From Sycon ciliatum (lineage: Eukaryota; Porifera; Calcarea; Leucosolenida; Sycettidae): DNA of 64,000 bases. The stretch is taken from positions 51,533,806-51,597,805 of the forward strand of contig NC_088643.1 of NCBI RefSeq assembly GCF_964019385.1, written 5' to 3'. The position numbers and the translations under genes are program-made. This document shows positions 32,866-44,888 of the stretch, one piece after another (the first letter of the stretch is position 1; each line of letters begins with the position of its first letter). The notes under the pieces are model-generated. The model was given only the letters and a program-made list of their open reading frames with translations. It was not told the DNA's origin and searched no databases.

Positions 32866-33599
32866 AATAACAGTGCGCTCATTAGCTGGCAATGGCGGGA
32901 CAGGGATTCTATGACTAGTATTCTCTACAGCATAGCGGCCTCCCTACATCCCTTATGTTTTCTACAGCATAGTGTCCCTACATCCCTCATGTTTTCTACA
33001 GCAGACGACAAGCATAGCAGCTCTTGTCCTGTGGAGAGTGTCAAAGCGTTTGAGATAGGGCGCGACCAACGTACAACCTTCCTGGAAAATTTGCGGAACG
33101 ATATTTTTTTCGTCCATTGACATCAGCGACGACGACGCCTTCAGCTCCATGTGAAACTCTCAGTCCAACTGTCCTGGAACATTACTCTAGACTTCAGACT
33201 ATCATCCTGTGTAATAATTTTTGTATGATTAGCTTATGGAGTGGTCAGTAACAAGTGACAAGTCACTAGTCAAACTGCAACAATTTCGATGAAGCGGAGG
33301 AAGTTTATTTATTTCACCATTAGTGCAAACAAAACCCAAAAGCAGTAAGTAGTCTTTGCCCGACGGTCTAGTTACCTGCAATGTGCCCCTACGCTCAACT
33401 GCATTACAACACACTCACCTTGCTTTGGAGAATTCCACTGATGGTCAGAGGCATCAGTGAAGAGCACCAATGCGCTCCCCATGAGCAGAACACTGATCAA
33501 CACCTGGAAATAGGACACACGCCAGGCCAGACAATGCCACAGCCAAACATATGCATTTTCAATATCCAAAGCAGGAGAGACAAGCACAACACGCTCATG

Positions 33600-33770
33600 T
33601 GCATTACCATCACCTCTCCTTTACTCATTTCTTTCGGAGGCAATACACCAGTCCCATCGGGAAGATAATTCCATGGGTGGGACAGCAAAAAGAAAGTGAA
33701 AAAAATGTATAAAGCCAAAAACCAAAGGGACAAGAAATAGGGGAGGGAAGAGGAAGAAAGGACTTTGAGA
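33600..33770 (-). repeat. LINE 3' end family, copy 1
   Basis: The minus strand has TTTTTGCTGTCCCACCCATG followed by GCCTCCGAAAGAAATGAGTA, a sequence shared with 44530-44700, where it ends in an (AAT)n tail. It looks like the 3' end of one LINE family. Confidence 0.5.
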
Positions 33771-33772
33771 TC

Positions 33773-33798
33773 GGTCAAAGGTCAAAGGTCAAAGGTCA
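33773..33798 (+). promoter_or_regulatory. Four nuclear-receptor-type half sites (DR1 array)
   Basis: GGTCA-A-AGGTCA-A-AGGTCA-A-AGGTCA: consecutive AGGTCA half sites with one-base spacing, the DR1 arrangement bound by RXR or HNF4-type receptors. With no gene identified nearby it may equally be a short tandem repeat. Confidence 0.4.
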
Positions 33799-33939
33799 TG
33801 TACATGCCAAACATCATGTCCAGTACTACTTCTCATTATTTCTCTATTGTTCACCTGCTATTCTTCCTGCTACAATCTATTTCATGATGAAACAGTTGAC
33901 AGATGCGTGGAACCCATTATTTGGGAGACATGCGAACTG

Positions 33940-33940
<1 letters not shown>

Positions 33941-33981
<41 letters not shown>

Positions 33982-33982
33982 G
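33941..33982. repeat. (TTA)n microsatellite
   Basis: About 13 TTA units. Confidence 0.9.
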
Positions 33983-34489
33983 TCACCTGCTTGTAGTGAC
34001 TGTGATGGCAGGTATCTGTCGTATTGGGTGGCCTCTTACATGGGCAAGCACAATACAGTTCAGTATACCATCATGAAGGATTTCAACACAACGCGAAAAG
34101 AAAGAAAACAATTTGATGCAGGGAATCGAATGAAAAAAGATGAGAAGGCTGATAAGAAAGCTTGGGAAACGCTCATAAAAATACATTAGAAGTCACTGTG
34201 AATAGAATGAAGGCCGCAGGCATCACCATGCAACATGCAACTCGTTCGACATGTATGTGCACCATCCAGAATCGACTTTCTGTTCCGGTTTACGGAACTA
34301 GGAGTGAAGAGTGAAAGAACTAAGGTTAAATAGTCTATTAGTCTTACAGAGGCTACATACTACAGGTCTTTTTTTCTTCTTTTTTTACTATGTTCACCTC
34401 ACCAGCTCGAAAAGAATAAGGGAAGACAATGGTACGGAGACTAGGACAAACTAACAACTAGTCTGCTCTGGATATAACAACTCTCACTT

Positions 34490-34860
34490 GTACGTAAACC
34501 TCACTAGTACGTAAACCAAATCAAATCCCGCACCCAAACAGCATCACTCCTATACAAATTTTGTTCTACACAACGTAATCCTACATACGTAAACCTCGAC
34601 ATAACGCACGCTACAGCGTTGTCCCCAGCTTGCGCACTCTCGATACAACGTAGATTCACGTGCGCGGTACAATCAAGCGACAGCTGTAGTTAGCCAGTTT
34701 AGGCCAGTTTGGTCCTACATAAAGTAAACATTGACATAACGCATGCTACGGTGCGGTCCCCGACGTGCGCACTCTCGATACAACGTAGATTCAGATGCGC
34801 GGTACGATCAGGCTGTAGCTGTAGCTAACAAGTTTAGTCCTATTGTGCATAATTATATTC
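34490..34860. repeat. Tandem duplication of about 145 bp
   Basis: Units near 34570 and 34715 share CATAACGCACGCTACAG, GCGCACTCTCGATACAACG, TAGATTCA and GCGGTAC. Shorter TACGTAAACCTC fragments precede them, and a related CTCGATATAACATAA follows at 34988. Confidence 0.65.
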
Positions 34861-35291
34861 TGCGGCGTTGATTGCATCTGATGCCGATGGTGGTACAGTG
34901 TGTATATGTTTGCACGGTTAAACCCGCCTTGTAATACCCTTCATTTTGAGGTACATCTTGTATTTTACACGTGGTTTTCTACATAACATAACTCTCGATA
35001 TAACATAATTTTGCGTGGTCCTAGAGAATACGTTGTGTGGAGAGTAGACCTGTACTTGCTCTATAGTGTTGTGCTATAGTGTGCTGTGCTGTACATCAGT
35101 CATATAGCGCCGGTACTTTCACAGAGAGCTTGCAATTGTTTCCTGGCGTGTGCTGGTGGCATTGAAGCCGAGACCTTTGCTCGGTGGAGCCCCTGGCACC
35201 TCACCATCACTGCTGCCCAGTGCAACCCCTACTCAGTACCTGTTTGTTTTTGTCCTTTTTATTTTACGAGTTGGGTTTGTGAATAATAGCA

Positions 35292-35672
35292 AAATCCCGC
35301 CAGAGCGCCCCTACCTCCTCGACGCTTCGAGTCGGTTCAGGTGGGGATTGGCGGATGGGCAAGTCCTACTTGCCGCATTCAGTACGACATGAAAAAGTAC
35401 CCACCCTACGAAAATGTTTGTGCATCTCGTACAACGACCAAAGGTCAAGTGCCAGGAGTCGTACAGACCCGTCAAAACTCAGGGTTTGTGCTATCCCTGG
35501 TCAAGAGGGTGGGCACTGTTGCGTTCATTTCCAATCGGGTCGAGCACGCGTCTGCGGTACAGTACGGCATCACAGACTTTGACAGAGTCATATGAGGATA
35601 CAATCAATCACGTCTCTGGCAAGAAGTCAGGGAGTGGCGGATGGGAGAGACGGGGCGCTCTGGCGGGATCTT
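35292..35672. mobile_element. MITE of about 380 bp with GC-rich ends
   Basis: ATCCCGCCAGAGCGCCCCTA at about 35292 is matched by the complementary GGGGCGCTCTGGCGGGAT at about 35654-35672. Target duplication not clear. Confidence 0.55.
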
Positions 35673-35679
35673 ACGGTAT

Positions 35680-36566
35680 TAAAATAATGGTAAAAAAATT
35701 AGTAAAAAAATCAAGAGTTTGCAGATAATATCGCTGTTGACTACTCATTTTCAGAGTTCATTGTAAACAAAATAATAATTTTGACTTGATTTCATGACTG
35801 GCCACCCCTTAGGTTTGGCTCTAGGTCGCACTAATGGAACGTTTGCATTATCAGCGTCATTCGCCATTCACGGTTTGATCAGTGGGGTTTTCGGTAGTCT
35901 GAATGCACTCTGTACACTGTACATCATTTCACTCTGTGGCAAGTCGCCTGTTGAACATTACAATATTAGTAACCTGGAACACTGCTAGATGTACATACCC
36001 CTGCTGAACATGACAATAACCTGCAGCACTGCTGCCTGTATCGGTTACATACCTTGGCCATTTTTGGTGGCTAATTGTGATGCCTTAGGCTTAGATTCTG
36101 ATCCACGGACGTTTCCTCGTCACCAGCTGTGGTTGCTGCAGCAGGTTGTAACAGGAACACAAACAATACGTCTTCTTCTACAGCTTTCACGGAGACCGGA
36201 AGGTTATCGGGGACAGAAAAACTACAAATCTCAAGCTACCCATCACCTTCATCAATAAGGACTCCGAAATTCATGACCAGTAATCGGGCATTCACTTCGC
36301 ATTCACTTCAATTGAGTTACATGTACATGTAGTACAGGCAACCAGAAGCAATGAAACAGAAGGATAAGTACATGTAGCATAAGGCTGGTAACCAGTACAA
36401 CTGGGCGATCATTTAGCGAAGAATTATACACAAGAGCAGATAAAAGTCAGGGAAAGAGAAGGTGAGAAGTGAGACAAGAGGAACTAAAACACACACTGTG
36501 CAAAGACAAACACCAAATGGACGCTACATTAACTAGTGGAGTCAGGGGTGTCAGTAAACAGTGTAG
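35680..36566. other. No gene recognised
   Basis: Short frames only. Confidence 0.4.
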
Positions 36567-36570
36567 TTAA

Positions 36571-37431
36571 AGGGGAAGTTAAGGCAAAAATTAAAATTTC
36601 ACCAGTTGTAGTCTTCGGGGTGCTGAGTCGAATGGTCTTGGTCCGAGGAAGCTGAGACGCTCCCTTCCTACTTGAATCCCAATCGAACTCGCGCACTTCC
36701 ACCGAAACTGGGTGACTGCGCCCTACTAGATGGGGATTTGTATGCAAAATGTCACTAAAAGCGCCATTTCGTTCTTATAAAAGCACGGATGACCGCGATT
36801 GGCCCATATGTTGTAGTCTTTTGGACGCTGAGTCGACTGGTTTTGGTCCGAAAAGGCTGCGATGCAGCGTTCCTCCTTTATTCCCAATCGAACATGGTTG
36901 AAGAAGTGGTCACGTGGTCCTGGGTGCCCAAATCACCTGGTCACCACGCCAGCAGGTGACAACTTTCACACCAAGGTTCAACTCGAGTTCAACTCGAGTG
37001 ACAGGTCTGCACCCAAAAAAGGTCAAACAGGCTAGTAAGTTGTACCCTGCAGGCACGGTGACCAGGTGACTGGTGTACGCAGGAGCACGTGACCGCTTCT
37101 TCAACCATGTTCGATTGGGAATAAAGGAGGAACGCCGCATCGCAGCCTTTTCGGACCAAAACCAGTCGACTCAGCGTCCAAAAGACTACAACATATGGGC
37201 CAATCGCGGTCATCCGTGCTTTTATAAGAACGAAATGGCGCTTTTAGTGACATTTTGCATACAAATCCCCATCTAGTAGGGCGCAGTCACCCAGTTTCGG
37301 TGGAAGTGCGCGAGTTCGATTGGGATTCAAGTAGGAAGGGAGCGTCTCAGCTTCCTCGGACCACGACCATTCGACTCAGCACCCCGAAGACTACAACTGG
37401 TGAAATTTTAATTTTTGCCTTAACTTCCCCT
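36571..37431. mobile_element. TTAA foldback MITE, copy 1
   Basis: Long inverted arms (over 350 bp) begin AGGGGAAGTTAAGGCAAAAA and are flanked by TTAA at 36567-36570 and 37432-37435. Both arms carry TTATAAAAGC and, 15-20 bases away, ATTGGCCC (a TATA/CCAAT-like pair). TTAA targeting fits Kolobok or piggyBac; the Kolobok-like element at 15.0 kb makes the former attractive. The copies at 40060, 46840 and 60104 are very similar. Frames inside are mirror images of each other, not genes. Confidence 0.85.
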
Positions 37432-37439
37432 TTAACATT

Positions 37440-38575
37440 CTGGTATACATTGTTTATAGTGAGAATCACAACAGCCATAAGCGCTTACAGCTTCTTGCGA
37501 GAGCTCTTCTTCTTCGTTGTCTTCTTCCTCTTCTTGCACAGGAAATGAATGCAATGCCGAGTGAGCGCCTCAGCTATCCATAGTAGTGTTCCGATCTCAG
37601 GACCTGATCCCGGAAAAGCGCCCTTCTGCCACTATGGAGTATAGTGCATGATGGTGTGCGATGACAGTAGAACAAAAAGGGAGCCAACAGGAGCTCATGT
37701 GCTGCGGAATGGAGGCGAAATGGGTGTCCACTGCAAGTATATCTAACTTGGCACGCTCGGATCTTTTGGAGAGATTCATGGAACTGTCGTATCCATACGA
37801 TTGGCACGTGCCTTTTAGGCCTCTACGGGACAAGTATGCCTTATTTAGTTGTTTTATTATTTATCTATCTCCCGTAAACGGGTTCATAATCGTCTTTATT
37901 TTATATTTCCCCACATGGCTCCCGCTCTTTATGCAACAGTTCGTACGCATATTTATTACGATGATACGCTATTGCATGCGGTACCAGCAATCTCGTGGCG
38001 ATGGATTTCCATGGCCGCAACTAGATCATATTGCCATCTCCTTGCTTTTCTCTCTCTCTCTTGCCTTCCGCCTTCAGGCGGAAGCTTCGGCTTTCGTCTG
38101 TCTTGCCTTGTGCTCTCATATCGTCTCTTGAACCAAGTTAGCTCCTTTTGAAGATGTAAGTCAACCTGAACGCTGGTGTCAGTGTACGTGTCTGTATATG
38201 CCTGAGTGTGTGTGTGAGAGTATGTCTAGGTATATGTGCGTGCGTGCGTAAGAGTAATTCTGTTGGTGGACTCTCTCCAAGTGGCCACCACTGCACGGCC
38301 TTGTGATGGGAAGGTTTATTAGTAAGTTAGTTCATGTCGACGACCGCAGCCTTGGGGTCTAACCCCGGGCCGTCCGGATACGACAGAACTACAGAGTTTT
38401 CATCTGTAGTCTGCGGCATTCGACATGCTCAAGACGCCGATTGTGGCGTCTATTATGAACACAAGGAACAAGAACGGACCTTATGCGTTCCGTATGCGGG
38501 CGCAAGCGTACCAAAACGCGGACAAAAACGGCCCGGTTCGAAGGTGGTACAGTCCATCCTCAAGCGTTCCATCGA
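37440..38575. other. No gene recognised
   Basis: Short frames, including an open 156-codon stretch at 37661-38131, without a recognised domain or splice context. Confidence 0.4.
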
Positions 38576-38583
38576 GACTTATA

Positions 38584-38926
38584 AGGGAGGTTCTGCTCTA
38601 CGTTTTGGGAACGCGACGCAAAGAATCACGCGAACTTTCTTCGCGTTCCCGTAACGTAAAGAAATGCTGTTCTGCTCTACGTTTCACCTAGAGAAGTCAC
38701 GTGGAATGTGTACTGGGAATTTCCCCTTCCATATTTGGCAGTTTTCTGCATGCAGCTGATCGATACCCAGCAAATCCGTACGCATTTTCTCTGCGTGTGC
38801 CACAACGTAGAGAACCCCATCTCCGCGTAGAAATCTGGAGCCAAAACACGCGAAGCCGTAGACTCTAACCCAGACACCTGCTCTCTACGTGATTTCTCTA
38901 CGTTTCACGTATAGCAGAACCTCCCT
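38584..38926. mobile_element. MITE of about 343 bp
   Basis: AGGGAGGTTCTGCT at the left is matched by AGCAGAACCTCCCT at the right. Flanks share ATA. Further inverted CTCTACG/CGTAGAG motifs lie inside. Confidence 0.6.
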
Positions 38927-38989
38927 ATAGTCTGTTTCAAAAAGATTTACAATCAGGTTTGGGTCTTAAAAAGTATGAAGATAAGGGAA

Positions 38990-40055
38990 ATTTGGACAAC
39001 AAAGTACATAGAATGGCTTGTTAGGACACGGCAAATTGTTCTGTGAAGGTTTCGGACCAATTGGACCAGCCGTTAAGGAGTTAGAATTTCGGCCAGGTTT
39101 CCGGCCTTTTCCCATGGTTTACCATTTGCCCAGGAAGCCAGTATCGATTTACTTATCAAAACCCACGATTTATCCTTTCCTTTTTGGCCTTGTAGTTATG
39201 AATGCTGTCTGCTGACCATGAAGTTGTGAGTTCAAATCCCAACCTATCCTCAAGTCAAACTTTTTTTTCATTGTTTTGGTGATCAAGCTGGTGCAAGACA
39301 AAGAAGATGGCTGCACCAAACGACTTGTTGTTGAAGCTCGCGCATCCTGCCGAACTGACTGACACTTGACTGGCTCACGCCATGTGAACACACCCACAAC
39401 ACTGCAATGGTGTGAGTGAATATGGAAGTCATCGCGCTGTAGCTTTTTGAGATTTATTTTAGTTTCAAGATCGCCAATTTATTTGAATTTAGCAGTCAAC
39501 GCCGTCTTCTATCAGCGTTCACAAGCGTCCGCTTTTCTCAAAATGTCGTCGAAGTCACATGGATAGCTTTGCCAAGTCATGGCCTTGGGAGTGAGTCCGT
39601 GTCGATGTCGTTTTCGTCACACGGTGAGTAAATTGCATCGCAGCTCAAAGAAACTATTTTGGTCACAAAACGAATTGGGACACATGCCGCTCGTCAACAT
39701 TTACAACACTTTCGTTTCGACATGTACATGTCCTCTCTGACTCCATTATCGATACGAGGAAGAACTCGTTTGTTGTAAACCAGACGTACATGACTGCATC
39801 AACGTGAGTGAGTTGTCATTTTTCCTGCTTTCGCGCGGAATATTTCTTCGAGTTCACAGTGAGTTTTTCCAGGCAGCGCTCGAGTGCTCATACGGTAAGA
39901 CGCCAAACTCTGCGGGCGATCGCCAGGATTGCAAATCTTTTTGAAACGGACTGTAAGCTGTGTTCACAACTGGCGCGTGGACGCGGTACGCTTGCGGGTC
40001 ATGCGTGCCTAAACGCGCGTTCAGGCTTTCACAAAGAACAGCAACTCGAGTCGTA
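38990..40055. other. No gene recognised; one tRNA-like B-box
   Basis: TGAGTTCAAATCCCAACC at about 39228 resembles a pol III B-box, preceded by TAGTTATGAATGCTG. It could be a SINE head. Otherwise nothing is recognised. Confidence 0.35.
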
Positions 40056-40059
40056 TTAA

Positions 40060-40920
40060 AGGGGAAGTATACCCTAAAATCAAATTTTCACCAGTTGTAG
40101 TCTTCTGGGTGCTGAGTCGAATGGTCTTGGTCCGAGGAAGCTGCGACGCTCCCTTCCTACTTGAATCCCAATCGAACTCGCGCACTTCCACCGAAACTGG
40201 GTGACTGCGCCCTACGAGATGGGGATTTGTATGCAAAATGTCACTAAAAGCGCCATTTCGTTCTTATAAAAGCACGGATCACCGCGATTGGCCCATATGT
40301 TGTAGTCTTTTGGACGCTGAGTCGACTGGTTTTGGTCCGAAAAGGCTGCGATGCAGCGTTCCTCCTTTATTCCCAATCGAACATGGTTGAACAAGCGGTC
40401 ACGTGCTCCTGCGTACACCAGTCAGCTGGTCACCGTGCCTGCAGGGTACAACTTACTAGCCTGTTTGACCTTTTTTGGGTACAGTCCTGTCACTCGAGTT
40501 GAACCCGAGTTGAACCTTGGTGTGAAAGTTGTCGCCTGCTGGCGCGGTGACCAGGTGATTTGGGCACCCAGGAGCACGTGACCGCTTGTTCAACCATGTT
40601 CGATTGGGAATAAAGGAGGAACGCTGCATCGCAGTCTTTTCGGACCAAAACCAGTCGACTCGGCGTCCAAAAGACTACAACATATGGGCCAATCGCGGTC
40701 ATCCGTGCTTTTATAAGAACGAAATGGCGCTTTTAGTGACATTTTGCATACAAATCCCCATCTCGTAGGGCGCAGTCACCCAGTTTCGGTGGAAGTGCGC
40801 GAGTTCGATTGGGATTCAAGTAGGAAGGGAGCGTCGCAGCTTCCTCGGACCAAGACCATTCGACTCAGCACCCAGAAGACTACAACTGGTGAAAATTTGA
40901 TTTTAGCGTATACTTCCCCT
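40060..40920. mobile_element. TTAA foldback MITE, copy 2
   Basis: Flanked by TTAA at 40056-40059 and 40921-40924. Its end variant AGGGGAAGTATACCCTAAAA is shared with the copy at 60104 and differs from the 36571 and 46840 copies, so two subfamilies are present. Confidence 0.85.
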
Positions 40921-40924
40921 TTAA

Positions 40925-42125
40925 GCGCGTGCGACACCTTCGAGTACTAATTTTTTGACCCCACCAGTGAAAGTGACTGGTATGTACGCTGGTACGCGCC
41001 TGATACGTGCTGAAAATTCCAACATGTTGGAATTTCCATTTCGGCGCGTTTCCGTACGCATGGCGCCCCAAAAGCCAGCAAAAATACGCACAAACGCGTG
41101 GTTTCACGCGTACACGCGCCAGTTGTGAACACAGCTCTACACTGATTTTTGCGATCTTTTTCTTGAGAACGATTCTCACCCTGAAATGACTTTCGGCGAC
41201 TGACGTGAAAGAACACTCATGACACCCACCTCGTCGAATGGAGAATGCATTGTTTGTGGTGTATGGGTGCAGGAAGGTGGTATGTTCGCGAGGTGCATAT
41301 CGAAAATGATCCGAAAGACTTTGTGATGGTGCCATTCGGCGGAGAACATTTGAATTTTTCGTACGATTCAGAGCAGTCGGCGAAAACGAGCCAGTAACCT
41401 GAAAGGAGGGCGTGAACAGGTGTAATTTTCGACAATGTGGTTGCCCTCGACCCTGCTCTCGGACATTCGAGTAATGGTTATGGCAAAATCGATGGTGCTC
41501 CAGGTTTTTCAGACGCATTTCTTGACCATACTCAATTCCGTAGATAAACCTGTGCACAGAAAGCACACAAGAGTTCAAACTAACTCCACTGTATTCAGTT
41601 CACGTGTTTTCAACAGATCCAAAACCCTCCTGGGACCAGGAAAGTGGACAATACGCTGGAGTATAGACGTGTACACTGCGGACACGCCCACGCGCCACTC
41701 CTGCACACCCGTGTCGGACATCACATACTGGCCATGTCACGGTGCCGCAGACGTAATGGGCGTGCCCCACACGCTTGCGTTACACACGTTTAGATCCTAC
41801 ATGCACACGTGGAGCACAAACATGTCAAACATGCGTGCCGCGGATGCACACACACTGTTCGTACATGCCGGATACACTTCGCATACATCACATGTGTGTG
41901 CGCACGTGCCACACCGTCGGAGGAATACAAACGAGCACGGATACGCACACATGAGAGTACCTCACCAACAAAGCCTAGCCAGGTTCGCACTCGGTTTCCC
42001 TATCAACAATAATTTCTGGCTAGAACAGTGCAGTAGCAATAGCCGAAACAGATAGAACGCAACACGGGTGGCCGAGCAAGTGACATACAGCATAAACAAG
42101 ACAAACGTATTTTTTACATTCACAC
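40925..42125. other. No gene recognised
   Basis: Open frames of 232 codons (minus) and 206 codons (plus) overlap here, but neither has a domain, and the minus one runs into the TTAA MITE. A weakly similar segment (GATGGTGCTCCA and surroundings) recurs at 43645-43700. Confidence 0.4.
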
Positions 42126-42782
42126 ACAGTCAACTTCTCTAATAACCACTGCGTATATAACGACAATTCGCAAATACGACAGAATTTCCATGCCCAGAGC
42201 AAAGTGACACACAGCATAAACAAGACAAACGTACGTTGTACATTCACACACTTTTAAAAGTTTGTATACATGTACATGTATGTGATTGTATTGATATGCT
42301 TGCATGCTGACAGTGATACTGATGGGATGTGAGATGCCGTTCAACATGCAAGGCAGGACATCTGTTGCCTGTACTTTTCAGACTCAGAAGATTCCATAAA
42401 TGAAGTTGGCAAGTGTCAAGACTCACCGATGGTACAGCCGCGAAAGGAGAAGTGACGCGTGCATCATAGACCGTTGAAGTTCGTGTGAATGCATCAGACG
42501 CACACATGTACAGGACACTTTGCATTTTTCAAACTGAAACCGTATACATAAGCATGCGTGCGTGTGTGTGTGTGTTTGTTTGTGTGCGGGGGGGGGGGGG
42601 GGGGTACGTGTACGTGTACGTGTGAAGAGCAAAAACCAGTACTGATAAATTGATAATGCAGGCCAAGCAGAGAGGAACGCAAAGCAGACAATCACCTCTA
42701 CATTGTAATCTCCTACAAATAACACATACATATACATGTAGCTTCATAAGCAGAAAACGAGATACTGTGAGCGCGACAGACT

Positions 42783-42846
42783 CACACACACACACACGCG
42801 CGCGCGCGCACACACACGCGCACACACAACCCCCCCCCCCCCCCAC
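42783..42846. repeat. (CA)n/(CG)n and poly-C microsatellite
   Basis: CA repeats with a CGCGCG core and a terminal C run. Confidence 0.9.
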
Positions 42847-42857
42847 AGACTAGGGTC

Positions 42858-43047
42858 CGGCGGATTCTGCCGGCAGAAAATTGGCAGAATTCGGTACTTT
42901 TTCTGGTAAGTTTCATGCATGTTTGGTATGTGGATAAAGAAATGGAGCAGAATTCGAGGAATTGCCCGCCATTAGGTTTGTATGGTTCTGCCAATTTCAC
43001 TGCTTTTCGAGCAGAATCTGCCACCTTTTCGAGCAGAATCCACCGGT
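42858..43047. mobile_element. 190-bp MITE, GGCGGATTCTGCCGGCAG family, copy 1
   Basis: Shares nearly its full length with 48903-49090 (for example GTGGATAAAGAAATGGAGCA and AATTGCCCGCCAT). The ends contain GCAGAATCTGCC-type inverted motifs. Confidence 0.6.
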
Positions 43048-43102
43048 TCCTACCACAGACACACACCACGAGCCCATAAATCTGAAACGGCATGCATTCT
43101 GA

Positions 43103-43135
43103 CACGCACACACACACACACACAGTCACACACAC

Positions 43136-43167
<32 letters not shown>

Positions 43168-43168
43168 A
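43103..43168. repeat. (CA)n microsatellite
   Basis: Interrupted CA runs. Confidence 0.9.
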
Positions 43169-44335
43169 CGAGACCATACATCTGAAACGGCATGCGTTTC
43201 GACAGGCTTTAGAAGGCCACGAGTTAGGTGATCCACATCAAGGCAATACGCACCACCAGCCCAGCTACATGTACCGATATCTCATACTAGACAGCAACTG
43301 AACGCGGCACACATACTACACACAAGAGCGCGTACAGCGGCAACTAAAAGTTACTTTCTCCTTATGCTTACGGTTGTCGAATACAGCATTGACGACACAC
43401 CGAGACACACAGAAGAACACAAACTAGGGTCTACAATGTACATGTACATGTATACACAGCTATGCGTTTGCGTGTTTTCATGCTCCCTTCAAAGGTTTAT
43501 GTATACGGCATGTATGATTTATGTTGCTTGAGTACGCCCACTTTGAAGGTCGAAGTTGGATTATACAGGGTGTGAACAGGTGAGATTTTTATGTCTAGCT
43601 GTTAATTACCCTTACCTTAGCCCACCAAGGAAATCGGAATAATCAAACTCGATGGTGCTCCAACTTCATTTCGACGTAGAAAATTCGCTGTTTGAACATC
43701 TCAATTTCAAAGGGTAACCACTGATTTCGATGTGAAAAACGTTTGCTGATCGCCATAAAAAAATTTCTGCCGACACACACCATAACAAGCTCCAAGTTCA
43801 CAAACAGTGGCCACAAACGGTTGCTCGTCATGAAGGTGGTTCGACACTTTCGACCAAATTCGTTCACTTCCGTATTCAGTTGACAATTATTTTTTGCCGT
43901 CATCAAGACTTATTTGGGCCCAAAAGCGCAAAAATCAGTGTAAGTCTCGATTAGTGGCAGAGATATGTTTTTTGCACGCTTGAGGATGGACTGGTAGGAG
44001 ACGGTACATGTACCGGCAGCGCTTTTCGAGCTCTACAGTTTGATCGTGCAGTGGAGGTGACCATGCCCAATCGTGATACACGACAGACACACCAGCGTGT
44101 ACGTGTGTGAAGGCTAAACGCAAATGGCCCAACTTTGCGCCTGCGAAGATTGGCTGCGCGCGGGCGCGCCTATCGAGAGGCTCTCCTGTGGGAGAAAAGC
44201 TGAGGGAGAGAGAGAGGGAAATGAGTGCAATGTATGGATTGGTTGTTAACCGTCGGGAGAAAAGCGGGTATACCGGAAACAGAATACATGCTCAATTTCC
44301 CGAATACACTCGGGTTATGAATTCCAACTGGCAGA

Positions 44336-44337
<2 letters not shown>

Positions 44338-44368
<31 letters not shown>
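44338..44368. repeat. (TTA)n microsatellite
   Basis: About ten TTA units. Confidence 0.9.
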
Positions 44369-44370
<2 letters not shown>

Positions 44371-44423
44371 GGTTTGAGGGAAAGAGACAAACGGGAAAAG
44401 TCTGAAGAAAAAATTGACTGTCA

Positions 44424-44497
44424 CCACCAGGACTCGAACCAGGGACCCTCGCTTGTAGCCAGCGATGCTCTAACCACTGAGCTATGGTGTAGTCGTC
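44424..44497 (-). pseudogene. tRNA-like sequence, CTA at the anticodon position
   Basis: Minus strand: TAGCTCAGTGGTTAGAGC is a good D-arm and A-box. TCGCT/AGCGA pair as an anticodon stem with loop GGCTACA, and GGTTCGAGTCC is a B-box. The acceptor stem pairs only in five of seven positions and base 33 is G instead of T, so it is probably a tRNA pseudogene or SINE head, not a functional suppressor-type tRNA. Confidence 0.55.
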
Positions 44498-44529
44498 ATC
44501 CCAGCAGATCAGAGGCCGTTCAACATTTT

Positions 44530-44750
44530 CTTCAGACTTCGTATTATTATTATTTCTCCTTTATTCACTTCTTTCGAAGGCGATAAGCCAGACCCACCGG
44601 GAAATATTTCCATGGGTGGGACAGCAAAAAGAAAGTGAAAAAACAAAAACAAAAATAAATAAATAAATAAAACCTAAAAACCAAAGGGACAAGAACTAGT
44701 TGAAGGAAGAGGAAGAAAGGAAAGAAACTCAATCCGAACTCCAACATCAA
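44530..44750 (-). repeat. LINE 3' end family, copy 2, with (AAT)n tail
   Basis: Minus strand: GTCCCACCCATGGAAATATT and CGAAAGAAGTGAATAAAGGA, ending AATAATAATAATA. Same family as 33600-33770. Confidence 0.55.
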
Positions 44751-44888
44751 AACAATAATAAAGAATTTGCAGCGACAGGCAAAATACATCAACCAATGAA
44801 GGGAGTAGTAACAAAGGAAATATCAGTCTTTATCAGTCGTTATTCAAGTCTCTTAGCTATTGAACATGCAAACGCAGCAGAGGTGCAT

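Noticed and set aside
36529-37548. Frames starting MHTNPHLVGRSHPVSVEVRE, repeated at many places
   Set aside because: These occur in both orientations because they are read from the inverted arms of the TTAA MITEs; no sign of selection for protein.
40880-41578. 232-codon minus-strand frame
   Set aside because: It runs through the end of a TTAA MITE, has no recognised domain, and overlaps an equally long frame on the other strand.
44107-44586. 159-codon plus-strand frame
   Set aside because: Covers a (TTA)n tract, the tRNA-like sequence and a LINE tail; not a gene.
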